Program-made: the position numbers and the translations under genes | The notes under the pieces: generated by a model | The model's input: the letters and a program-made list of their open reading frames with translations, nothing else | Database searches by the model: none | What the model was told of the DNA's origin: nothing | In this document: positions 1 to 7,898 of the stretch, in pieces | Position numbering within the stretch: the stretch's first letter is position 1 | Layout: each line of letters starts with the position of its first letter | From: Actinomycetota bacterium | Lineage (GTDB): Bacteria; Actinomycetota; Actinomycetes; Streptosporangiales; Streptosporangiaceae | Assembly (NCBI GenBank): GCA_003541285.1 | Contig: DPMS01000618.1 | Span: forward strand, 6,418 to 38,923 | Length of the DNA: 32,506 bases | Reading direction: 5' to 3'

Positions 1-921
1 GTCATCGACATGCCTGGACCGCGGTCATCACACACCACTCCAACGCCGAGGGGGGGCGGCGCCCCGATCGCCGTTGGGCTGCTGGCGGCAGCAGCGATCA
101 TCCACAACGCGCTCGCTGTCGTGTTCGCAGTCGCAGTCGCGGGTTTCGCCGCAATCGGCTTCACCGAGGATCTGCGCGGGCTCTCCATCCCCCGGCGCCT
201 GGCCCTGCAGAGCTTGGTCGCCATCACCATCGCTGGCCTGATCCTCAGCCCGCTGAGGATGACGGCCGTGCCCTTGGCCGTGCTCGCGGTCATCGCGGCG
301 GTGGGGCTCACCGGATTCGTGAACGCGTTCAACTTCATGGATGGCGTGAACGGCATTTCGGCAGTCCATGCCCTGATCGGCGGTGCGGCGTACGCCTTGC
401 TCGGGGTATGGCGCCCGGACACGTTCCTCATCGCGGCTGGTGCGGCGCTCGCCACCGGCGCGCTCGCCTTCCTGCCGTGGAACGCCTTCCGGGCGCGTGT
501 CTTCCTCGGGGATGTCGGCAGTTACGTGCTGGGCGCGGCGCTGGCTGTGCTGGCGATGATCGCCGCATCCAGGGGAGTCCCGGATGAGGCCGCGCTGGCC
601 CCGCTCGCGCTCTATCTCGCCGACACCTCATGGACGCTGCTACGGCGCATCCTGGCCGGCCAGAGCTGGTGCAACCATCACGCACATGTCTATCAGCACT
701 GGGCCGGAGCAGGTTGGTCGCACCAGCGGGTGACGGTGGTGACCAGCGCCACAACACTCCTGCTCTGCCTGCTCGGGGCGGCCAGCCTCACCGGCGACCC
801 CGCGCTGCGCGCCCTTGCCGACGCCGCCGCGGTCAGCGTACTCGCGCTCTATCTGCGCTCACCCGCGCTGCTCGGGCACACCATTACCCAGCCGGAGATC
901 AGCTTAGGATGCGCATCCTGA
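1..921 (+). CDS. WecA/MraY-family undecaprenyl-phosphate sugar-1-phosphate transferase (5' end outside window)
   Basis: Integral-membrane enzyme that transfers a UDP-activated (usually GlcNAc or related) sugar-1-phosphate to undecaprenyl phosphate, the first committed step of lipid-linked glycan assembly. The frame is open from base 1 and the first residues already contain the family motif D-x-P-x-x-RSSH followed by PTPRGGG, so the true start is upstream and the ATG at 10 is internal. Further family signatures are NAFNFMDGVNG, the FLGDVGSY metal/substrate loop, and a late HHAHVYQHW stretch matching the HxxHxYQ motif of WecA/WbpL relatives. Many hydrophobic segments lie between them. The stop overlaps the next gene, which starts at 909, so the two are likely translationally coupled. 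Family is clear; the exact sugar cannot be read from sequence. Confidence 0.93.
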   Translation, partial: VIDMPGPRSSHTTPTPRGGGAPIAVGLLAAAAIIHNALAVVFAVAVAGFAAIGFTEDLRGLSIPRRLALQSLVAITIAGLILSPLRMTAVPLAVLAVIAAVGLTGFVNAFNFMDGVNGISAVHALIGGAAYALLGVWRPDTFLIAAGAALATGALAFLPWNAFRARVFLGDVGSYVLGAALAVLAMIAASRGVPDEAALAPLALYLADTSWTLLRRILAGQSWCNHHAHVYQHWAGAGWSHQRVTVVTSATTLLLCLLGAASLTGDPALRALADAAAVSVLALYLRSPALLGHTITQPEISLGCAS

Positions 922-2138
922 TCGTCACCCACTATTTCCCGCCTGAGATCGGGGCGCCCCAGGCCCGCCTGTCCGCCCTGTCCGAGACCTGGGCCGCCGA
1001 CGGGGACACGGTCACGGTCCTCACCGGCATGCCGAACCACCCGACCGGCGTGAAACCGCCGGCCTACCGCCGCGCGATCCGGCGCATGGAGCGCGCGGAC
1101 GGATACCGGGTTGTCCGCACGTGGCTCTACACCACGCCCAACGAGGGGGTGGCCCGCCGGACCATCGGGCATGTCAGCTTCATGCTCTCCAGCGTGCTGC
1201 TTGGTGCGCGCTGCGCTGGCCCGGCCGATACGGTCGTGGTCTCCTCGCCCACGTTCTTCTCCATCGGTGCTGCCTGGCTGCTTGCCCGGCTCAAGCGGGC
1301 CCGGTTCATCGTCGAGGTGCGGGATCTGTGGCCTGGTGTCTTCGCCCAGCTAGGGGTGCTGACCAATCGCTGGCTGATCGGCGTGCTGGAACGGCTCGAA
1401 CTCGCCGCGTACGCGGCCGCGGACGCGGTCGTGGTGGTGAGCGAGGGTTTCCGGGCCAATCTGATCGGCCGGGGCGTGCCAGCCGACAAGGTTCACACGA
1501 TCCACAACGGGGTCAGGCTCGACCAGTTCGTTCCCGGGATGGCGGCCAGCCCCCTGGTGCGGGAGCGCCTGGGCGCTAGGGGCAGTGACTGCCTGGTACT
1601 GTACGCGGGCACCCACGGTATCTGTCAGGGTCTGCCATTCATCGCCGATTCCGCGGCGCGCCTGGCGGGTGAGGCTGTGCATCTCGCCTTCGTCGGTGAG
1701 GGCGCGGACAAGCCCCGGCTGCGCCGGCGGGCACGCGAACTGGCGCTGCGGAACGTCACCTTCCTGCCTGGGGTGCCCGCCCACGATGTGCCGCATTTGC
1801 TCGCAGCCGCAGACATCTGCCTGGTCATCCTGCGGGACCTGCCGCTCTTTTCAACCTTCATCCCGTCGAAGATGTTCGAGTACCTCGCCGCCGGCCGGGC
1901 CGTCATCGGTGCGGTCAAGGGCGAGGCCGCGCAGATCCTGCGGGGGGCAGGCGGTGTAGTCGTGCCGCCTGAGGACAGCGCCGCGCTGGCCGACGCGATC
2001 CGCCTGCTAGCGGCTGACCCGGAGCGGCGCCTGATGATGGGGCGCCAGGGCCGCGGCTACGTCGAGCAGTACTTCGACCGCGTGCCGCTCGCACGGGAGT
2101 ACCGCAAGATCCTCGACTCACCGGGGGGCCGGAGATGA
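909..2138 (+). CDS. GT4 glycosyltransferase, WbuB/WcaI-like
   Basis: Cytoplasmic GT-B fold glycosyltransferase of 409 residues, expected to add a sugar to the lipid-linked intermediate. The N terminus MRILIVTHYFPPEIGAPQ is characteristic of the WbuB-like GT4 branch, followed by TGMPNHPTG and VEVRDLWP in the acceptor domain. The C-terminal nucleotide-sugar domain has LYAGTHG, VGEGADK and the PSKMFEYLAAGRAV segment that carries the E-x7-E-like region. The frame is open upstream to 630, but the ATG at 909 is chosen because it gives the canonical family N terminus and only a short overlap with the preceding gene. The stop overlaps the next ATG (ATGA, 2135-2138). In other clusters WbuB-like enzymes often transfer an N-acetyl-L-fucosamine-type sugar; that specificity is not established here. 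Confidence 0.9.
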   Translation: MRILIVTHYFPPEIGAPQARLSALSETWAADGDTVTVLTGMPNHPTGVKPPAYRRAIRRMERADGYRVVRTWLYTTPNEGVARRTIGHVSFMLSSVLLGARCAGPADTVVVSSPTFFSIGAAWLLARLKRARFIVEVRDLWPGVFAQLGVLTNRWLIGVLERLELAAYAAADAVVVVSEGFRANLIGRGVPADKVHTIHNGVRLDQFVPGMAASPLVRERLGARGSDCLVLYAGTHGICQGLPFIADSAARLAGEAVHLAFVGEGADKPRLRRRARELALRNVTFLPGVPAHDVPHLLAAADICLVILRDLPLFSTFIPSKMFEYLAAGRAVIGAVKGEAAQILRGAGGVVVPPEDSAALADAIRLLAADPERRLMMGRQGRGYVEQYFDRVPLAREYRKILDSPGGRR

Positions 2139-3013
2139 GGTTGCTGGTCACCGGCGGCAGCGGCTTCCTGGGCGGGTACGTGCTGGCCGAAGCAGCCCGG
2201 CGGGGGCACGAGACGCTGGCGCTCGCCCGCAGCGCCAGCGCAGCCCGGCTGGTGGCATCGCGCGGCGCACAGCCGATCATGGGCGACCTCGATGACGGCC
2301 GTCAACTGGACGAAGCGTTCGCTGAGGCTGGCTGCGACGCGCTGGTCAACCTCGCCTCGCTCGGCTTCGGGCATGGGCCTGCCATCGTCGCGGCTGCCGA
2401 GGAGGCGGGCATCCCGCGCGGCGTCTTCGTCTCCACCACGGCGGTGATGACCACGCTGCCCGCGCCCAGCAAGCCCGTACGGCTCACGGCGGAGCAGCAC
2501 ATTCGCTCTTCCGGGCTGGCCTGGACGATCCTGCGGCCGACGATGATCTACGGCGCCCCGGGAGACCGGAACCTCTCCCGGCTACTGCTGGTGCTGCCCC
2601 GCACGCCGCTGCTGCCCGTGCCCGGGGGTGGTCATCATCTGCAGCAGCCCGTTCACGTGGCCGACGCCGCCGGCGCGGTTCTGACCTCCGTGGAGCGGCC
2701 CGCAACTGCTGGCGCCAGCTACGACGTGGCGGGACCGGAGCCGCTGACCTTCGCGGAACTCCTGCGCGCCGCGGCCCGCGCCACCGCCAGCCGCACCCGT
2801 TTCGTACCGGTGCCACTGGCGCCTGTTGTCGTCCTCGCCCGTGGATATGAACGGCTCAGCCAGTGTCCTCGGCTCCGGGCGGAGCAGTTCCAGCGTCTGG
2901 CCGAGGACAAGGCGTTCGCCATCGACGCGGCGGTCCGCGACCTCGATTATGCCCCGCGCTCCTTCGACGACGGAATCCGCGCTGAGGCCCGCATGCTGGG
3001 ACTGGCCTCGTGA
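2135..3013 (+). CDS. Atypical SDR / NAD(P)-dependent epimerase-dehydratase family protein
   Basis: Rossmann-fold protein of 292 residues with the dinucleotide-binding motif TGGSGFLG at residues 6-13, an acidic GDLDD around 50-54, and LRPTMIYG at 133-140, all typical of extended/atypical SDRs. The classical catalytic Tyr-x3-Lys is not visible after the STTAVMTT segment (about 100-107). It may therefore be an atypical SDR (NmrA/SDR5-like) rather than a standard nucleotide-sugar epimerase. The gene overlaps both neighbours by 4 bases (ATGA at 2135 and GTGA at 3010), which ties it to the heparinase-like protein and the bi-domain oxidoreductase. It could reduce a keto-sugar such as the RmlB product, but the substrate is unknown. 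Confidence 0.85.
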   Translation: MRLLVTGGSGFLGGYVLAEAARRGHETLALARSASAARLVASRGAQPIMGDLDDGRQLDEAFAEAGCDALVNLASLGFGHGPAIVAAAEEAGIPRGVFVSTTAVMTTLPAPSKPVRLTAEQHIRSSGLAWTILRPTMIYGAPGDRNLSRLLLVLPRTPLLPVPGGGHHLQQPVHVADAAGAVLTSVERPATAGASYDVAGPEPLTFAELLRAAARATASRTRFVPVPLAPVVVLARGYERLSQCPRLRAEQFQRLAEDKAFAIDAAVRDLDYAPRSFDDGIRAEARMLGLAS

Positions 3014-4728
3014 GCGGGAGTGACCTCGGTCTGCTGGTCCGGACCGCCGCCCACCTGCAGCCCAGCCAGGTGGGGCACCGGATCAGGCTGCGTACGCAGG
3101 CCGCCGCGCTGCGCCGCTGGCCAAATGCGGGACGCCGCCTGCTGGGCGGCCCGGACCCGGCGACCGCGGTGGGCTGGCCACCCGGCTTCGCTCCGCTCGA
3201 CGCGCAGGCTCCTGAGCGCTGGCCGCGGCTGGCCGACCTGTCCGCGGGCAGACTGGTCCTGCTCGGGATGCCGAGAGAACTCGGCGACCCACCGGACTGG
3301 CGGCAGACCGGCGCGCCAGCCCTGTGGCGTCACCACCTGCACTACTGGGATTGGGCCTGGGGGCTGGCGGCGGACCCGGATCCGGTGTCGGCCCGGGCCG
3401 CGTTCGCACGACTGTGGCGGTCCTGGCGGACGGCGACCATCTTTGGCGGTAGCGACGCGTGGCTCCCTTACCCGGCCGCGGCGCGCGCCTGGTCGTGGTG
3501 CGGGCTGCACGACGGCCTCGTGGCTGGCAGTGACATCGAGACCGGCTTCGTCACCGAACTCGCCGCCCATGTGGGGTTCTTGCGGCGGCATCTGGAATCC
3601 GACGTAGGCGGGAACCACCTCCTGAAAGGCATCAAAGCCCTCGTCGGGCTGGCCGTGTTCTTCTCCGACCGCCGGCTACTGACCCAGGCCCTCGGTCAGC
3701 TGACCAGCCAGCTGGCAGTCCAGGTGCTGCCCGATGGCGGCCATTACGAGCGAGCGCCCGCCTACCACTGCCAGGTGCTCGCGGATCTGGCGGATATAGC
3801 AGACCTGCTCCGGGCAGCCCGTCACGAAGCTATGCCCGCGCTCACCGCGGCTATCGCCCGCATGCGGCGCTGGCTAGGCGTCGTGCTCGCCCCCGCCGGA
3901 CAGGTGCCGATGCTGAACGACGGCTACCCCGTGGAGCCAGCGATGCTGGCCTTGCTGGAACCCCAGCCCACACCGTTCGCGCCGCTGCAGGCTCTGCCCG
4001 ACACCGGCCTGGTGGCGGCGACCGCAGGCAGCTGGCACCTGCTCGCCGATGTCGGCCCACCGTGCCCGGACGAACTACCCGCGCACGCGCATGCGGACAC
4101 TCTTGCCTGCCTGGTTCATGTCGACGGGGCGCCGCTGCTCGTAGACACTGGCACATCAACATACGCGCCCGGTGCGGTCCGCGACTACGAACGATCCACC
4201 GCCGCGCACAACACCGTCGAGGTGGACGGGGCCAGTTCCACCGAAGTGTGGGGGGCATTCCGGGCCGCCACGCGGGCACGGGTCCACAACGTGACGGCCC
4301 ACGCCGACGCCGACGGCATCACGCTGGCCGCCACGCACGACGGGTTCCGGCGGCTTCGCGGCAGCCCAGTACACCACCGCCGCTGGTTGCTGACCCGGAC
4401 AGGGCTGCGGGTGGAGGACGTGGTCAGTGGGCGCGGCCTGCATACGGTCGCGGTGCGGTGGCACCTCGCCCCTGCCTCCGCCGTACGGCTGATCGATGCC
4501 ACAGCCCTGGTCACGGCGCCGGCCGGCATGTTCGAGGTGACTGTCGACAGCACCGCACAGGCGGCGCTTGCCGTGGAATCCCAGCCGGTCGCCATCGGGT
4601 TTGGCCGCACCACACCAGCCCCGATGCTGGCCTGCCTGATGAACACCGCACTCCCGGTCCGGCTTACCACCTGGTGGCGCCGCGCCAGCCGTTCCTCTTC
4701 GACATCCGGCAGGGGGCTGCCAGCATGA
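3010..4728 (+). CDS. Heparinase II/III family protein (putative polysaccharide lyase)
   Basis: A 572-residue protein with the layout of the heparinase II/III family: an N-terminal alpha/alpha toroid then a C-terminal beta-sandwich domain. Toroid signatures are GGNHLLKG near residues 200-207 and PDGGHYERAPAYH near 241-253. Domain two begins with PAHAHADTL (357-364), then GTSTY (381-385) and RSTAAHNTVEVDG (395-407). Asn202, His203, the Tyr/His of the 241-253 segment and the His residues at 359/361 match conserved catalytic or metal-site positions of the family. No signal peptide is apparent, which fits an intracellular or non-classically located protein. Start is GTG, overlapping the previous stop. 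Relatives often sit beside bi-domain oxidoreductases in glycan clusters, as here, where they may process a uronate-containing glycan (inference). Confidence 0.9.
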   Translation: MSGSDLGLLVRTAAHLQPSQVGHRIRLRTQAAALRRWPNAGRRLLGGPDPATAVGWPPGFAPLDAQAPERWPRLADLSAGRLVLLGMPRELGDPPDWRQTGAPALWRHHLHYWDWAWGLAADPDPVSARAAFARLWRSWRTATIFGGSDAWLPYPAAARAWSWCGLHDGLVAGSDIETGFVTELAAHVGFLRRHLESDVGGNHLLKGIKALVGLAVFFSDRRLLTQALGQLTSQLAVQVLPDGGHYERAPAYHCQVLADLADIADLLRAARHEAMPALTAAIARMRRWLGVVLAPAGQVPMLNDGYPVEPAMLALLEPQPTPFAPLQALPDTGLVAATAGSWHLLADVGPPCPDELPAHAHADTLACLVHVDGAPLLVDTGTSTYAPGAVRDYERSTAAHNTVEVDGASSTEVWGAFRAATRARVHNVTAHADADGITLAATHDGFRRLRGSPVHHRRWLLTRTGLRVEDVVSGRGLHTVAVRWHLAPASAVRLIDATALVTAPAGMFEVTVDSTAQAALAVESQPVAIGFGRTTPAPMLACLMNTALPVRLTTWWRRASRSSSTSGRGLPA

Positions 4729-6830
4729 AACAGATCGTGCAGCCGGCCGCAGGCGGACCGGTCGAGGTGCTCGAGGTGCCCCGCCCGGTCGCCGGGCCCA
4801 CCGAAGTGCTCGTCCGCACCGTGGCGTCGGTTATATCGCCTGGTACCGAACGGGCGGTGACCGAACTGGCCCGGTCAAGCCTGCTGGCTAAGGCACGGAC
4901 CCGTCCGGACCTGGTGCGGCAGGTGGTGCACAAGGCGCGGACCGAGGGGCTGGCCACGACAGTCCAGATGGTCCGTAACCGCCTCGCCGAGGACGTGCCG
5001 CTGGGTTACTCGGCCGCTGGCGTCGTGGTCGAGGCCGGGGCAGTGGTCACCAGCGTGCGAGTGGGCCAGCTAGTGGCGACTGGCGGAGCGGGCAAGGCCA
5101 ATCACGCGGATTACCAGGCAGTACCTGGCCTGCTTTGCACCCCCGTTCCCGTGGGGGTACCAGCCCAGGACGCGGCCTTCGCAACGGTCGGCGCCATCGC
5201 CATGCATGCCCTGCGCCTGGCCGAGACCGGCCCCGGTGGCAAGGTGGTGGTAGTCGGCCTCGGGCTCATCGGCCAACTCGCCGCCCGGCTGGCCATGGCC
5301 GCCGGTTGCGACGTGGCAGGTATCGACCCAGCCACTCTTCCTCGTCAGGCAGCCTCTGCCTCCGGCGTGCTCGCGCTGGACGAGTGCGGGGAGGAGACAA
5401 CTGATCGCCTGCTCACCTGGTCACGCGGGCGCGGAGCGGACGCGGTGCTCGTGTGCGCGGCGACCCGGTCGTCCTGGCCGATGCTGCGGGCACCGGCACT
5501 GTGCCGGGACCGGGCCAACGTCGTGGTCGTCGGTGACACTGGCTTGGACCTGCACCGCACTCCTTTTTATGAGCGCGAGATCTCGCTGCGCTTCGCGCGC
5601 TCCTACGGGCCCGGCCGGTACGAACTCCCCTACGAGGGGTGGGGGGTGGACTACCCGCCGGGCCAGGTTCGCTGGACCGAGGGGCGCAACCTGGAAGCTG
5701 TGCTCGACCTGCTTGCCGCCGACCGGCTCCAGGTCGCTGATCTGGTCACGCACTCTTTCGACATCAGCGAGGCGGTGGCAGCCTACCGGGTCATCGAGGA
5801 GCAAGCAGGATCCTGCTTGGCGGTCCGGCTGAGCTACGCAGCGGCATCCACCACGGAGGATTCCATCCGGCTGCGATCGTCCCCGGCGGCCAGCGCGTCA
5901 CCAGGGGTCGGCTGGGTCGGTGCCGGCGCCTTCTCCACCGCGATTTTGCTGCCTGCCTTCCGGTCTGCGGGCTTCGACCGGTTCGTGGCTGTTACGTCGG
6001 CCAGCGGCCTGTCAGCGCGCCGGGTGGCAGAGCGGCACGGCTTCGAGAAGGCTGCCGGTGGCCCGGAGGCGGTCATCAGCGACCCGGGCGTCGAGGTCCT
6101 GGTTGTGGCCACACCCCACGACAGCCACGAAGATCTGGTAACGCGAGCGCTAGCCGCCGGGCAGCACGTGTGGTGCGAGAAGCCGCTCGCACTGACCAGC
6201 GCCGGACTCGATGCAATCGAGAAGGCCTGGCGGGCGTCGGGACGTGAGCTGGCGATCGGCTTCAATCGGCGCTGGTCGCCTGCGGTGCGGGCGGCACTGG
6301 CGGTGCTAGCCGAGGCAGCACCGCCGAAGCTCGTGGTCTACCGAGTCGCTGCAGGGCAGGTCCCGGGCCGGCACTGGTACCGCGACCGCCGCCAAGGTGG
6401 ACGGCTGCTGGGTGAGGTGTGCCATTTCGTGGACACCGCGCAGGCACTCGTCGGCGCCGCTATCGAGGACGTCACGGGGATCTGTGGCGGCGGCCCAGGC
6501 GCACTGCCGGGCGAGGACGTGGTGGTGGGGCTGCGATTCGCGGACGGTTCGCTCGCCGCGATCTGCTACGGGAGCGCCGTGCCTGTAGCCGGTAAGGAGT
6601 GGGTCGAGGTGCACGCCGGCTCACACCGGGTGGTCATCGACGACTTCCGCCGCGCCGAAGCGGACGGCCGGACTCTGTGGAAGGGACACCAGGACAAGGG
6701 GCACGGGGCCGCCGCCGCAGCCTTTCACCACGCTGTCTGCGGCGGGCCGGCATTGCCGACCGAGACCATGCTCGCCGCGATGCGGGCAACGATCCAGGCT
6801 GCGGCAGATGGGAGCAACGGCCATGACTGA
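4725..6830 (+). CDS. Bi-domain oxidoreductase: zinc-less MDR alcohol dehydrogenase fused to Gfo/Idh/MocA
   Basis: A natural fusion of 701 residues. Residues about 1-370 form a medium-chain dehydrogenase/reductase with a Rossmann motif GLGLIG at 178-183. The usual GHE zinc-ligand motif is replaced by GYSAAG (about 94-99), so catalytic zinc is probably absent. Residues about 390-701 are a Gfo/Idh/MocA oxidoreductase with GVGWVGAGAFS at 394-404 and the signature CEKPLAL at 484-490. A linker lies at about 370-390. The ATG at 4725 overlaps the previous stop (ATGA); the frame is open upstream to 4062 but that stretch lies over the heparinase gene. This family pairs with heparinase II/III proteins in surface-glycan loci; oxidation/reduction of a sugar hydroxyl is expected, substrate unknown. 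Confidence 0.92.
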   Translation: MKQIVQPAAGGPVEVLEVPRPVAGPTEVLVRTVASVISPGTERAVTELARSSLLAKARTRPDLVRQVVHKARTEGLATTVQMVRNRLAEDVPLGYSAAGVVVEAGAVVTSVRVGQLVATGGAGKANHADYQAVPGLLCTPVPVGVPAQDAAFATVGAIAMHALRLAETGPGGKVVVVGLGLIGQLAARLAMAAGCDVAGIDPATLPRQAASASGVLALDECGEETTDRLLTWSRGRGADAVLVCAATRSSWPMLRAPALCRDRANVVVVGDTGLDLHRTPFYEREISLRFARSYGPGRYELPYEGWGVDYPPGQVRWTEGRNLEAVLDLLAADRLQVADLVTHSFDISEAVAAYRVIEEQAGSCLAVRLSYAAASTTEDSIRLRSSPAASASPGVGWVGAGAFSTAILLPAFRSAGFDRFVAVTSASGLSARRVAERHGFEKAAGGPEAVISDPGVEVLVVATPHDSHEDLVTRALAAGQHVWCEKPLALTSAGLDAIEKAWRASGRELAIGFNRRWSPAVRAALAVLAEAAPPKLVVYRVAAGQVPGRHWYRDRRQGGRLLGEVCHFVDTAQALVGAAIEDVTGICGGGPGALPGEDVVVGLRFADGSLAAICYGSAVPVAGKEWVEVHAGSHRVVIDDFRRAEADGRTLWKGHQDKGHGAAAAAFHHAVCGGPALPTETMLAAMRATIQAAADGSNGHD

Positions 6831-6936
6831 CCCGCCAGCCAGCCTCACTGTCACCCTTCGGCAGTCGTCCTGCCGGAGGGTGGCCTATGGCCCTCCCACT
6901 TACTCGTGGCACGCGGACGCTGGGGGGAAGGCATGA
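6823..6936 (+). CDS. Possible 37-residue coupled small ORF, unknown function
   Basis: A short frame opens at the ATG at 6823, eight bases before the upstream stop ends, and closes with a TGA at 6934-6936 that overlaps the ATG of the next glycosyltransferase. A GGGAG at 6810-6814 sits eight bases upstream of the ATG, a reasonable ribosome-binding site. The predicted peptide has no recognisable domain or membrane segment, and a 13-bp hairpin lies inside it. It could be a translated leader coupling the two genes, or simply an intergenic spacer with an accidental frame. I do not recognise it. Confidence 0.3.
   Translation: MTDPPASLTVTLRQSSCRRVAYGPPTYSWHADAGGKA
6852..6882 (+). promoter_or_regulatory. 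Strong intra-operon hairpin (13-bp stem, 5-nt loop)
   Basis: Bases 6852-6864 pair with 6870-6882 through 13 pairs, one a G-U wobble, around the loop TCGTC. No T-run follows, so it is not a classical intrinsic terminator. It could be an attenuator, an mRNA-stability or processing element, or a polarity site between the oxidoreductase and the glycosyltransferase starting at 6933. Confidence 0.55.
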
Positions 6937-7898
6937 CATACCCGGTGGTCGTCGACGCCGCCGGTGCTGTGACCGGAGGCGCCGCCCGGTTCAAGGTGGA
7001 ACTGGACCGTTACCTGGCCCGGGCCGGCCGGACGGACGTGAGGGTCCTGGGCACGGGGCGCCGGTTCACCCCGGCCTGGCTCGTCCGGCGCGAGCTTGCC
7101 GGGCGCGCGCACGGCAGGCACGTGGCACTCAACAACGTCGGCTTCGTCACCGCCGGCGACGACCGATGGACGCTGCTGGGCAACGCCCTGAACTTCCTCA
7201 CCGATCGCGAGGAGGCGTCCCTGGAACCATCGCTCCGCGCGTATCTGCGCCAGAGGACACCTCTGGTCCGGCTGGCCTGCCACCGCTCGCATGTCCTCGT
7301 GGCCCCGTCTACCGCGATGGCGGAGCGCATCGTGCGGGTGATGCCGAGCCTGCACGCCCGGGTCGCGGTACGCCCGCATCCAGTCTCCCCCGACTCCATC
7401 CCGGGCCTGCCGCGTGAGCCCAACATCCTGTGTCCGGTGGTTTTCGCTTCCTACAAGCAGATGGACCGGCACCTGATAGAGCTGCTCAACGCACTGGATG
7501 AGTCCGGGGACCCGGAGACCCGGCTGCGTGTGACGGCGAACCGGTCGGAGGTGCCCACGCACGTCGCAGATCATCCGAGAGTGGATCTGGTGGGGCGGCT
7601 TGACCACCATGAGCTCCGGCAATTGTGGGGGCGCAACCGGGTCATCTATTTCCCCCCAGGCTTGGAGTCCTTTGGCTATCCGCTGGCCGAGGCGCGTGCC
7701 AGCGGGCATCCGGTGATCGCCCGTGACACCGCACAGAACAGGGAAATTGCTGGTCCCGCGCTATGTGGCTATGCGGTCGGCGATGCGGCCTCGTTGGGGC
7801 AGGCAGCCAAGCTCGCCCTCACGACGGATATGACACCGGACCCTGGGCCGTTCGATCCCGTGGCCTATTTCGACTGGCTGCTAGGTTCGCCCTCATGA
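6933..7898 (+). CDS. Short GT4-like glycosyltransferase
   Basis: A 321-residue protein whose C-terminal half is clearly the nucleotide-sugar domain of a GT4 enzyme: VVFASYKQMDRHL, VDLVGRLDHHEL, then PGLESFGYPLAEARASGHPVI, which holds the E-x7-E motif. The N-terminal acceptor domain is compact (VVVDAAGAVTGGAARF with a Gly-rich loop), making it shorter than the usual 360-410 residues. The ATG at 6933 is chosen because a purine-rich GGGGGGAAG lies just upstream and the N terminus then begins with the expected beta-strand; an alternative ATG lies at 6906. It is separated from the upstream operon by 102 bases containing a hairpin and overlaps the next gene at 7895 if that start is used. Confidence 0.85.
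   Translation: MTYPVVVDAAGAVTGGAARFKVELDRYLARAGRTDVRVLGTGRRFTPAWLVRRELAGRAHGRHVALNNVGFVTAGDDRWTLLGNALNFLTDREEASLEPSLRAYLRQRTPLVRLACHRSHVLVAPSTAMAERIVRVMPSLHARVAVRPHPVSPDSIPGLPREPNILCPVVFASYKQMDRHLIELLNALDESGDPETRLRVTANRSEVPTHVADHPRVDLVGRLDHHELRQLWGRNRVIYFPPGLESFGYPLAEARASGHPVIARDTAQNREIAGPALCGYAVGDAASLGQAAKLALTTDMTPDPGPFDPVAYFDWLLGSPS

Noticed and set aside
630..908. Upstream extension of the WbuB-like glycosyltransferase
   Set aside because: Would lie almost wholly over the WecA-type gene and adds an Arg/Pro-rich stretch; the family N terminus begins at 909.
4062..4724. Upstream extension of the bi-domain oxidoreductase
   Set aside because: Overlaps the heparinase-family gene in another frame and is unlike any MDR N terminus; ATG 4725 is coupled to the previous stop.
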